From Paenibacillus sp. 1001270B_150601_E10 (GTDB taxonomy: Bacteria; Bacillota; Bacilli; Paenibacillales; Paenibacillaceae), in NCBI RefSeq assembly GCF_015558675.1, contig NZ_JADMOL010000021.1:1-53238 (forward strand): a stretch of 53,238 nt of DNA, written 5' to 3'. Positions 1 through 12,300 of the stretch are shown piece after piece. The position numbers were made by a program, and so were the translations under genes. A model generated the notes under the pieces. The model was not told the origin of the DNA, searched no databases, and worked only from the letters and a program-made list of their open reading frames with translations. Numbering within the stretch: position 1 is the first letter of the stretch; every line of letters begins with the position of its first letter.

Positions 1-386
1 TGATGCAATTGGATCAGCTGCCGCTGACACGAAGCGGTAAGCTGGATCGCAAGGCTCTCCCTGAACCGGAGCGTATCCAAAGCGATTCTTATATAGCGCC
101 GAGGGATGAGATGGAACAGATGCTGGTTGATGCCTTCCAAGACATCTTAGGCGTCGATCAGATCAGCATCGATGACAGCTTCTTTGATCTAGGGGGCCAT
201 TCCCTGCGTGCAGCAAGACTTATGAGCACGCTGGATCGATCATTCGGCCTTCGTCTATCCTTGCGCGAGATCTTGGAAGAGAAGACGGTACGAAACATTG
301 CCCAGCACTTGAAAATGAAGCAAGCAAGCCCACAGCAAGAGTCACTATTCATGCAGCTTGCGGTTGCTGTCGAAGAGGAGGTTTGA
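1..386 (+). CDS. Non-ribosomal peptide synthetase, 3' end only (A C-terminus plus T domain)
   Basis: This is the tail of an NRPS gene that begins left of the window; only the last 127 codons are visible. They hold the end of an adenylation domain (A10 motif SGKLDRK at visible residues 11-17, with the substrate-contacting lysine) and a full thiolation domain whose phosphopantetheine serine is S67 in FDLGGHSLRA. The GGHSL form is typical of carriers not followed by an epimerase, so the residue loaded here should stay L. That agrees with the LCL-type condensation domain that opens the next gene. About 35 residues follow the carrier and could form a docking helix. The stop lies six bases before the next start, so the two genes are surely one operon and this protein hands its peptide to the next synthetase. 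The first 55 bases recur exactly at 3160-3214. Confidence 0.93.
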   Translation, partial: MQLDQLPLTRSGKLDRKALPEPERIQSDSYIAPRDEMEQMLVDAFQDILGVDQISIDDSFFDLGGHSLRAARLMSTLDRSFGLRLSLREILEEKTVRNIAQHLKMKQASPQQESLFMQLAVAVEEEV

Positions 387-392
387 TTCCGA

Positions 393-3300
393 ATGAGCCG
401 AAAGTTTAGAATGAGCTCCGCTCAAAAGAGATTATTTGTCATGGATCAGTTGCAGCCAGCGAGCATTACGTACAATATCCCCATTCTCTTAAAAGCGAAT
501 GGAGAATTGGACCCTGCTCGATTGAACGAAGCCTTGAATCAGCTGTGCAAGCGCCATGAGCTGCTTAGAACTCATTTTGTCCATATCAAAGACAAGTTTC
601 TTCAAGTTATCGAGGACGAGGTTCACTTTGAGCTCGAGTATGGAGAGGGTTCGCTCGAGAATGTGCAGCAGGGCTTCCAGCAGTTCATTCGTCCCTTTGA
701 CTTAAGCAAAGCACCGCTTATGCGAGCAAAGATCGTTCAAGTGGAGCATAACGAGAGCGTACTGATGCTGGACATTCCCCATATCATTTTCGACGATGGC
801 TCAACAGGTGTGCTGCTTGATGAACTATCACAGCTGTATAATGGGGAGCTTCTGCCAGAATTGCGTGTTCAATACAAGGATTTCAGTGCTTGGCACAATG
901 CGAGAGATTGGATGGTGCAGGAACATTATTGGCTTCATGAGTATGAGAACGAATTTCCTGTATTGGAATTGACTACGGACTATTCACGTCCCATGGAGCA
1001 AAGCTTCGCAGGCGATCGAATCGCTTCTTACTTAAATGATAAGGTAAAGACAGGTGTTAAGGTTCTTAGCAAGCGCACGGGAGCAACAGATTACATGATC
1101 CTGTTGTCTATCTTCATGCTTCTCCTTAGCCGCTATAGCCGTCAGCAGGATATCGTGGTCGGCAGTCCAATCGCAGGCCGAGTCCATCCTGATTCACAGC
1201 AGATGATGGGAATGTTTGTGAACACGCTTGCGATTAGGGGACAGCTAAGACCAGAAGATTCATTCGAAACTTGGGTGCACGCCATGAAGGAGAAGTGCCT
1301 AAGAGCGTATGAGCATCAGGAATATCCTTTTGAGCTGTTGGTTGAAAAAGTAATAGAGGAACGAGATCCGGCACGTCATCCGATGTTTGATGTGATGTTT
1401 GCCTTAAATCATGAAGCGGAGGCCCTCACGATTGGGGGCATGGAGCTTGCGCCGCTCGAATTCAACTTCAAGGTTGCCAAGTTTGATTTAACCGTTAGCA
1501 TGCAGGAAACGAGCTCGGGATATGTGCTCGATTGGGAGTACTGCTCGGCCTTATTCAAGCAGGAGACGATTGAACGAATGGCTGTTCATTTTGAAGCGCT
1601 GCTAGAAGACGCCTTAAGCAGGCCGCATGTGCCGCTGGCTGAATTGTCGATGATGACAGCGCAGGAGCAGGCTCAGGTGATGCACAGATTCAATGAGACG
1701 GAGCATCCTTATCCGCAGGGACTAACGGCCATTCAAATCTTTGAAAGCCAAGTAGCGGACGCTCCAAACCGCGTAGCCGTGGAGTTCAATGGGCAGCAGC
1801 TTACGTATAAGGAGCTGAATGCGAGAGCAAACAAGGTCGGACGCAGGCTGCGAGCGTTAGGCGTTGGACCAGACTGTATCGTCGGGCTTGTGATAGGCCG
1901 CTCGCTTGAGATGATCATCGGCATGTACGGCATCTTGAAGGCGGGAGGCGCTTATCTGCCGATCGATCCCGCCCATCCAATCGACCGCATTCGCTATATG
2001 CTTGCCGACAGCAAAGCACCTGTTGTGCTGATTGGACCTGGTGGGGAGCAGGTTCGAGAGTCTCTCTTTGATAGGGTCGAGGTGGTTGACCTCATAGCAT
2101 TCGAGCATGGGTCGCATGAGCAAGGATCGCAGGAGAACCTTGAGCAGCTGACAGAGCCGCATCACTTAGCCTACGTGATTTACACATCAGGGACGACGGG
2201 ACAGCCGAAGGGAGTCATGATTGAGAACCGAAGCCTCGTCCATCTTGCCGAGTGGCAGCGAGTCGAAGGAGAGATGAATGAGCACAGCGTGATGCTCCAG
2301 AAATCAACCTATATTTTCGATGCTGCCGTGTGGGAAATCTTCTCCAGCGGACTCACTGGCGCCAAGCTCATGATGGTCACGGAGTCCGAGAATGAGGATC
2401 CGGAACTGCTCTTGAACCTGATACAGAAACAGCAGGTAACGGACGCACTCATTGTCCCGTCTGCCTTCCGCATGCTGCTTGACTACGCAGAGGTTCACGG
2501 CAAGGAAGAGGCGCTTCGGGCATTCAAGCGAATCTATCTGGGAGCAGAGCCGGTTACGCCTGATCTGCTTGAGCGGTACACCCGTCTTACGGGTCATGGG
2601 GTTGAACGATTAACGAATCTGTACGGCCCAACAGAGGCGACGGTATGCGTTACCTCGCTACGATTCCAGCCTGAGGATCGTTATGCTGCGATACCAATTG
2701 GGAAGCCGCTGTGGAATACGCAGATCTATGTGATGAACGGCCGTTCCCTATGTGGCGTTGGTGTTCCCGGCGAGCTGTGCGTGGGTGGAGCAGGGCTTGC
2801 GCGAGGGTACTTGAATCGGCCAGAGCTTACGGAAGAGAAGTTTGTCAATCATCCATACCGAGAAGGCGAGCGGTTGTATCGAACGGGAGACCTTGCGCGC
2901 TGGACAGCCGAAGGGAATTTGGAGTACTTGGGCCGAATTGGAGAGCAGGTCAAGATTCGCGGCTTCCGAATCGAACTGGGTGAGATTGAGAGCAGGCTAA
3001 GAGAAATTCAAGGCGTGCAGGATGCGGTCGTAAAGGTGAGACAGGATCAAGGGGATGTCCTGCTGTGCGGCTATGTGGTGAGCTCCACGACACTTGATCT
3101 TAGCAGGATGAAAGACCAGCTGGCCGTCCATCTGCCATCCTATATGATTCCTGCTCATCTGATGCAATTGGATCAGCTGCCGCTGACACGAAGCGGTAAG
3201 CTGGATCGCAAGGCACTTCCTATGCCAGCGCTTGCTAAAGAACGAATATATTCGGCTCCTCGGGATGAAGTAGAAGAGCACTTGGCTCAGATTTTTTCAG

Positions 3301-6300
3301 ACATATTAGGTGTCGAACAAGCAGGAATTGATGACAGCTTCTATGAGCTTGGCGGTGATTCGATTAAGGCCATTCGAATGGTGTCGAGGCTTCGTGAGGC
3401 GGGGTATGAACTCCAAGTCAAGTCCATCATGCAAGGACGAACGATTCGAGCGATTCGCCCTATGGTATCCAAGCAACAGCTTGTTGTTGACCAGGCACTC
3501 GTTACAGGGATTGTGGAATGGACGCCAATCCAATTATCGTTCATTCAGAGCGGCATTCAGCACCCGCATCATTTTAATCAATCTTTCCTGCTTGAAAGCA
3601 TGGCTTGCGTAGACCGAGCTAGTTTAGAGATGTCCCTGATCGTGTTAGTTCAGCATCACGATATGCTTAGAGCCGTCATTCGCGATGGCGTTCAAGTCGT
3701 GCGTGATATCGGGGATGGCGAGCTTTACAACCTGTTAGACATGAATATGAAAGACAAGGAAAGCAAGAAAGAGCTGCATCAAGCAATTGAACAATGCGCG
3801 AATGAGATCCAAGCCAGTATGGATCTTGTTAATGGCCCATTGCTTAAAGCAGCCATAATCCGTTCAAGGCTGGGTGACTATTTGTTCCTGTGCATTCATC
3901 ACCTCGTTGTGGATGGGGTATCTTGGCGCATTCTTTTAGAGGACTTGAACAAAGGCTACCGCATGGCGGAGTCAGGCCAAATGCCTCAGTTCCCGGCAAA
4001 GACCCACTCCTATCAGCAGTGGAGCGAGGGGCTTGGACGCTACCGCAGCCGCCCTCAGCTGCTTGCAGAGCTTCCGTACTGGAGAGAGGTGGAGCGAAAG
4101 GTAAGCGCAAGCAAGCTTAAGCCAATGGCTTCGGAGTCTAAAGCAGCTATGGGCTATCTGGAATGGACCCTTAGCAAAGAAGCAACACGTGATCTCATGC
4201 AGACTGCAGGTCGTGCCTATCACGCTGAAGCGAACGATCTGCTCATGACGGCCCTTTATCGAGCGATTTATCTTGTAACCGGTCAGGATACGGTATCGGT
4301 TCTTATGGAAGGCCATGGCCGTGAATCTATTGGCGAGCCAGCTGTCATTGATCGAACAGTTGGATGGTTTACGAGCATGTATCCTGCCGCGATTGATGGC
4401 ATTGGCGGCTCAATGGACGAAGATATCATTTTGACCAAGGAAAGCTTAAGACGCATTCCAAATCATGGCTTGGGGTACGGCGTTCTAAAGTCTATAGGCA
4501 AAGAGCAGGTTCTAGAAGGCGTAACGCCTGATATCACCTTTAACTTCCTTGGCGAGTTCGTACAGGAGAGCGGTCTGGAGGGCTGGAAGCTAAGTGATGC
4601 ACCGCGAGGTCACGATGTATCTCCGTATAATCACTTCGGCAGCATGCTGTCTTTGAATGGCGCGATCACGAATGGTGTATTGGAAATGTCCATCATGTAT
4701 AACAAGCAGCAATGCAGCGTCGATGTTGCAGCACAACTGGCTGATCACTTCAAACAGCAGCTTGAGTTGATTCTGGTCCATTGTGCAGGAGTTGAGCGAG
4801 CCATAAGGACGGCATCTGATCTAGGGGAAAAAGCTTGGACTCATCGAGCTTTTACCACCGTAGAGAAACGCTATGCCGAGCGTGGTTATCAGATCGAACG
4901 GATTTATCCGCTTACTCCTTTACAGGAAGGAATGCTGTTTCATAAGCTGGAAGACCAGCAGGCCGCAAGCTACGTTGTTCAAACTCTTTATCGGATTAGC
5001 GGTCCATTGCATGTGGACGCCTTGCGAGCAAGCTTGCAGCTTCTTGCGGAACGACATGAGGTGCTGCGCACAAGCATTGTGCATCAGGATGCTGAAGAGC
5101 CAAGGCAGATGCTGATTCAAGGGAGAGAAGTGGAATTTTTGTTCACCCAAGCATCTGATCAAGATCATGATTCTCCAAGTCTTGAAGCCATTTGCGAAGT
5201 GGATGTAAAGCGCGGCTTTGATCTGGAGCATGACAGCTTGGTTCGAATGCACGTTATCCAGCTGGAGGAGGAAGAATATCGACTTCTGATGAGCTTCCAT
5301 CATATCATCATGGACGGCTGGTGCATGTCGATCGTCATGAATGATCTTCAAGCCTTCTATACCAAGCTTGTTCAGGGCATGAGCTTTGAACATTTGCGTA
5401 CGGAAACCATCAATAAACAAAGGAAGTACGAGGATTACGTTCGATTGATTGCAGAGCGAGACCATTCTAGTGATATGGCTTATTGGGAAGAGCTGCTCCA
5501 AGGCTATGAAGAAGCAAGAGGCGTACGCCCAGAAGGCCCTGCCAAGGGGGATGCGGAACCTGTTCGCTATGAAGAGCTGCTGCTGGATGAAGCCTCTACT
5601 CGTCAATTAGAGACCTACTGCAAAGCGTATGGAGTAACGTTGAATACGCTGGTAGAAGCGGCGTGGGGCATTGTACTGCAGAGGTACAACAATACGCAGG
5701 ATGTTGTATTTGGCAAGGTTGCATCAGGGCGCAATGTGGATTTGCAGGGTATTGAGCAGATGGTGGGGTTATTCATCCATACCCTTCCTGTACGCGTGAC
5801 GACAGACGAGAAGCAAACCATTGCAGGACTGCTTGCACAACTCCAGGAACAGGCTCTGCAAACCGCACAGCATGAAAACAGTTCCCTCGTTGATATTCAA
5901 GCCTCTACCGGCTTGGGCAGCCACCTTATTCAAACCCTGCTTGCCTTCGAAAACTATTACGAGCAGGAGCCCGCAGCCAATACCTCCATTCAGTTGGAGC
6001 TTGCAGCGGCTAGAGAACAGACCAACTATCCACTTACGTTACTGGCGAACAAATCCAATGTGCTCGGATTCCGTTTTATGTATGATACGAGCTTGTATGG
6101 CAAAGACGAAGTCGCTCGTCTTCTCAAGCGGCTCAAGCTGGCACTGATGCAGATGGCGGGGCAACCTACTCTGCCTGTAGCGGAAATTGAACTGCTGGAT
6201 GAAGTGGAGCATAAGCAGGTAGCTGTTCATTTCAACGATACATCTACGTCTATTGATCGAGATCGAACCGTAGTGGAGATATTTGAGGAGCAGGTGGAAC

Positions 6301-9300
6301 GAACGCCTGGCGAGGTCGCCGTAGTCTCAGAAGATAGGTATCTTACTTATGAAGAGTTGAATGTGAAGGCCAACCAGCTTGCAGCCTTGCTAAGAACCAA
6401 GGGTGTTAAGCGAGACCAGCTTGTCGGCATAACTGTAGAGCGCAAAGTGGAGACGATCATAGGACTGCTTGCGATATTGAAAGCAGGTGGGGCTTATCTG
6501 CCGATTGATCCGAAATATCCAGAGGAGCGCATTCAGTATTTGCTGAAGGACAGCGGCACGAGCTTGATCTTAACAACAGAATATGCCCTTTCCATCCTAA
6601 ATACGAAACAGACACCGAATCAAGTGGAAATGCTGCGTTTAAAGGACGAGAGCCTATATAAAGGACCAACAGCTAACCCTGAACGGATAAATTCAGCTCG
6701 TGATCTTGCTTATGTTATCTATACATCTGGAACGACTGGTCAGCCAAAGGGAGTAATGATCGAACACCAAAGCATTAATCGTTTGGTAAAGGAAACGGAT
6801 TATGTGGACTTTTCACGGATTCGGATCCTGCAAACCGGTTCTTTGGCGTTCGATGCCTCGACCTTTGAAATCTGGGGAGCGCTCCTTAATGGAGGCCAGC
6901 TTTATCTAGTGGATGAGGAAGTCCTTACAGATACTCAAGCTCTTAAGCGAGCGATTCAACGTTATCAAGTGAATACGATGTGGCTGACGGTGTCCTTGTT
7001 CAACCAAATGGTGATGGAGGATGTGACGGCGTTTGACTCATTGAAGAATCTCCTTATCGGAGGCGAGCAGCTGTCTCCTTCTCATGTGAAGCGTCTGCTG
7101 GACCATAACTCGGATATTCAATTAATCAACGGCTATGGACCGACAGAGAGCACAACCTTTGCCGTTACCCACCTGATCAAAGAAGCTGCAAGCATTCCAA
7201 TCGGGCGCCCGATTGCAAATACCCAGATCTATATCATGAATGGCGATCAATTGTGCGGCATCGGAATGCCGGGTGAGCTGTGCATCGCAGGCCTAGGATT
7301 AGCAAGAGGGTACTTAAACAAGCAAGATCTGACAGAGGCCAAGTTTGTCCCCCATCCAGAGCAACCTGCTGAGCGCATCTATCGAACGGGAGATCTGGCG
7401 TGCTGGAGAGCAGAAGGCATCATCGATTACTTAGGCCGGATCGATGAACAGGTCAAAATTCGAGGCTTCCGTATCGAGCTTCACGAGATTAGCAGCAAGC
7501 TGATGGAGCTTGAGCACATCCAGGATGCGGCTGTGATTATGATTGAAGAGGCGGGAGAAAAGCATCTCATGGGCTATGTTGTGGCGGAGCACAAGCTTGA
7601 TCTTCAAGCAGTGAGACAAGGATTAAGCCGAAGCCTTCCTTCCTACATGATTCCTTCCCAGCTCATTCAGCTGGAGGCCTTGCCTGTAACACGAAACGGG
7701 AAGCTGGATCGATTGGCACTTCCAAAGCCATCCTTCCAATCATTCTCCAGCTATACTGCGCCGCGCGATGAGATTGAGGCGCGGATAGCAGAAGCATTTT
7801 CATCCATATTAGGCGTTCAACCGATTGGCATTCATGATAGCTTCTTTGAGCGAGGGGGGCACTCCCTTCGAGCGACTCGATTAATCAATGTGGTAGAGCA
7901 ATCCTGTGGTGTCCGAATGCCGCTGCGTGAGGTTTGGAATCTAGAGACTGTCGCTGGACTTGCAGCTTGGGTGAAAGGGAACGCCACTCAGCAGCTTGAG
8001 CCCATTCCGCGACAGCCCGATCAGGAATGCTACCCCCTGAGTTCTGCGCAAAAGAGACTGTTCATAATCGAGCAGATGCAGGGTGCAGCGATTACCTATA
8101 ACATGCCTAGCATGCTGCGCGTTCGCGGTAGGCTCGATCTTCATCAGCTGCAGCATGCATTGTCAGAATTGGTCGCTAGGCATGAGATACTGCGCACGAG
8201 CTTCACCATGGTGAACGGTGAACCTGTGCAATCCATTGCCAAAACGGCAGAGGTTCATTTGGAGCATGGGGAAGGGAGCGAATCGGGGATTGAAGCATTA
8301 TTCCAAGCATTTATTCGCCCATTTGATCTGAACAATGCTCCTCTTATGCGGGCGAAGGCGGTTCGTTTGCAAGATGAATCCTATCTCTTCATGCTTGATA
8401 TGCATCATATGGTTCACGACGGCGCATCGGCAGCAATCCTGCTTAGTGAGTTGACAAGACTCTATAATGGTGAGATCCTTCCTGAACCTTCATTGCATTA
8501 CAAGGATTACAGTCTATGGGAGCAAGGGAGAGATTTGGAGCAGCATAAGAAATATTGGCTTCAGCAATTCAAAGATGAAGTTCCTGTGCTTGATTTGATC
8601 GCTGATCATCCAAGACCGCAGCAGAAATCCTATCATGGAAGCAATGTTCAAAGTGCCCTAAGTCCTGAGTTAAAAGAAGCCGTGAAAAAGGCGAGCCAAC
8701 AAAAAGGGGCTTCCGAATTCATGATTCTGCTCTCGATCTTTATGCTGCTGTTAAGCCGCTATTCGAGACAGGAAGATATTGTTGTAGGGAGCCCCATTGC
8801 GGGACGCATTCATCCTGACACCGAACAGATGCTTGGGATGTTCGTGAATACACTTGCGATAAAAGGGAAGCTTTTGCGGAACAGCACCTTCGAGGACTAT
8901 CTTGATCAGATGAAGGAGAATTGCTTAAGAGCCTTTGAGCATCAGGAGTATCCGTTCGATCTGCTGGTAGAACAGGTTGCAGCGGAGCGAGACATGTCTC
9001 GGCATCCAATCTTTGACGTCATGTTCGCGCTGCAAAACAACGAAGAGGCTGTACTCCAGCTTAGTGGAACTTCTCTTGAGCCGGTGAATTATAACTACCA
9101 GGTCGCCAAGTTCGATCTTACGTTGACCATGGCAGAGACGGACGAGGGCTATGTGCTCAACTGGGAATATGCCACCGATCTTTTCAACCGCGAAACGATT
9201 GAACGAATGGCGGAGCACTTTAGCATGCTTGCCACTCATGCCTTGGGCGAATCTTCACAGCGGCTAAGCACTATATCCGTTCTTACCGAGGACGAGCACA

Positions 9301-12300
9301 GCATGCTGCTGAATCAATTCAACCCTGCTGATACCTGGCATGAGAATGATAAGTCTGTTGTGGCTTGCTTTGAGGAGCAGGTAGAGCGTACGCCTGACGA
9401 TATTGCCATTCAAGGCTATGTAGGAAAACTTACGTACCGAGAGCTTAATGAACAGGCCAATCAACTCGCCCATAGGCTACGCCAGCTTGGTGTCAAAAGA
9501 GATCACTTTGTGGGCATCATGGCGGAGCGCCGTATCGAAACGATTATAGGGCTCGTAGCTATTCTTAAGGCTGGCGGAGCCTATCTTCCGATCGATCCGA
9601 AATATCCGCTGAATCGTATATCGTATTTGGTTCAGGACAGCGACTGCTCCATTATGCTTTCAAGTGAATTCGACCTGTCGCAATTGGAGCATAAGCCTGA
9701 GCATATCATCCAGCTTACGCATCCTAATCGTTATACTGACTCTTCGGCTAATCCGATTCAAGTCAATCATCCGAAGGACCTTGCTTATGTGATCTATACT
9801 TCTGGCACGACAGGCGAGCCAAAAGGCGTGATGATTGAGCATCAAAGCATCAACCGCCTGGTTATCCGTTCTAATTACGCTGATTTCAAGGATGCGCGTA
9901 TTCTGCAAACGGGCTCGCTCGCATTCGACGCCTCCACGTTCGAAATATGGGGAGCGCTGCTTAATGGCGGCACACTCTTCCTTGTGGAAGAGGATGTTTT
10001 AACGAGTGTTGCATTATTTAAAAAGGCGATTCACGACTTTAGCATTAATACGATGTTTATTACAACTGCCTTGTTTAATCAGCTGATTTCGTTGGATCAT
10101 GAGATCTTTGACCCTCTGACCCAGCTTCTCTTTGGGGGAGAGTCCACCTCAGAGGAGCATGTTGACTTGCTCGCTTCCCGCAATCCACATTTGCACTTTG
10201 CAAATGTATATGGACCTACAGAATGCACCACATTCGCTACCTGCTATCCGATTCCTGCACAACGCGTGCGCAGCAAGACCCCGATTGGAGCTCCCATCGC
10301 GAATACGGTGGCGTATGTGATCCAGAATGGCACCTTGTGCGGCATTGGTATGCCTGGTGAACTGCATATTGGTGGTGTAGGGGTCGCCAGAGGATATCTG
10401 AATCGACCAGAACTCAGCAGAGAGAAGTTTGTTGAGAATCCTTATCGAAGCGGGGAACACATGTATCGGACAGGGGACCTTGTTCGTTGGACGGAAGATG
10501 GACAGCTTGAGTATCTAGTACGCATGGATCAGCAAATCAAGCTGCGCGGTTACCGGATCGAATTGGGCGAGGTTGAAAGCCGCATTCGGGAAATGGATGG
10601 TGTTAAAGATGCGGCAGTGATTGTAAGACAGGAGAATGGGCCGTCACTCTGTGCTTATATCGTAGCCGCTCATGGTCTCGATGAAAGCGTGATAAAAGGC
10701 CAACTGGCTGAGAGACTGCCATCCTATATGATCCCTGCTCATTTCATCAAGCTGGAGCAGCTTCCGCTTACCAATAACGGTAAGCTGGATAAAAAAGCAC
10801 TCCCTGCGCCTGAAGCCGCTTCGATGGAGGAATATACGGCTCCGCGTGATCGAATAGAGTATGCACTCGCCGAGGTGTTCCAGGATATTCTCGGAGCTGT
10901 ACGGGTAGGAATCGATGACAGCTTCTATGATCTTGGAGGAGATTCCATCAAGGCTATTCGAATGGTATCCAAGCTGCGCGAGCATGGCTATGACTTTAGT
11001 GTGAGAGCGATTATGCAGGGCAAGACGATTCGTTCCATCCGTAAGAGCATGAATCACTCTCCTATCGTGAGCGTCGACCAGCGAGAGGTAACCGGAATGG
11101 CCCGACTTACACCGATCCAAGTGGACTTCTTCTCGGATAGCTTGGCAGTGCCTGCGCATTTTAACCAATCCTTTATGATTGAAACGGCACAAAGGCTTGA
11201 ATTGCCGAGCTTAGAACGAGCGCTCGATGCTGTCATCATTCATCATGATATGCTTAGAGCCGTTTATCCGGCTGATATTCAGACCGTTCGGGCTATTAAT
11301 GAAGGCCTGAAGCATGATCTGATATACGTTGATCTCACGGATATGAAGGATTCACAACAGCTGCTTGAACGCATAGAAACTGAAGCGAGCAAGCTTCAAC
11401 AAAGCATGGATTTGTTTTATGGGCCGCTAATGAAGGCAGGGATTTTTCATACAGATGCATGTGATTATCTGATGATATGCGTCCATCATCTAGTGGTAGA
11501 TGGCATTTCCTGGCGCATTCTACTTGAGGATGTGCATAAGGTCTATCATGCGGTACGGCAAGGAAAGGATATCATCCTGCCTCCGAAGACCACTTCCTAC
11601 AAGGATTGGGGAGATGCGCTGGTTCGTTACCGGGAGAGTGAATCACTCCATCGCGAAATCCCATATTGGCAAGGGATTGAACAATTAGTAGAGCAGAGCA
11701 AGCTTAACTTGACTGCACAGTCCGGTGAGTCAGGCATCGGCGAGATCGACATTTCCTTTACCTCCGAACAGACGATGAATCTGCTATACAAGGGGGGAAG
11801 AGCCTATCAAACCGAAATAAATGATTTGCTGCTTACCGCGCTATGCCGCGCCGTGCATGCTGTTACAGAGCAGCAGACCATTGCTGTAAATATGGAAGGG
11901 CACGGTCGAGAGCCAATAGATGAGAACGTCGCGATTGACCGAACGGTTGGTTGGTTTACCAGCATCTATCCGGTTGCCGTATGCGGCATTGGCAAAAGCA
12001 TTCGGGAGGATATTCAAAGTACGAAGAATCGTCTTAGACAGATCCCGAATCGAGGAATGGGTTACGGCGTGTTAAAGGCATACGGTGAATATGTCCTGAA
12101 TGGCATCAAGCCTGATATTACCTTTAATTACCTTGGTGAATTCGGGCAGGAGAGCAGTCTCGAGGGCTGGATGATCAGCGATGCGCCAAGAGGCTCAGAC
12201 ATTGCAGAAGCGAATCATTTTGGAACCCCTATCTCTTTCAATGGCATGGTGTCAAGCGGAGTTTTGCGAATGATGGTGAGCTATGATAAACGCATCTGCG

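Noticed and set aside
4920-5606. A 228-codon open frame on the minus strand inside the NRPS gene
   Set aside because: It lies opposite a clear condensation domain, has no RBS and a composition typical of antisense reading; it is a shadow of the coding strand.
10644-11192. A 182-codon minus-strand frame inside the NRPS gene
   Set aside because: Antisense to A3, T3 and the start of E2, with no RBS or family features.
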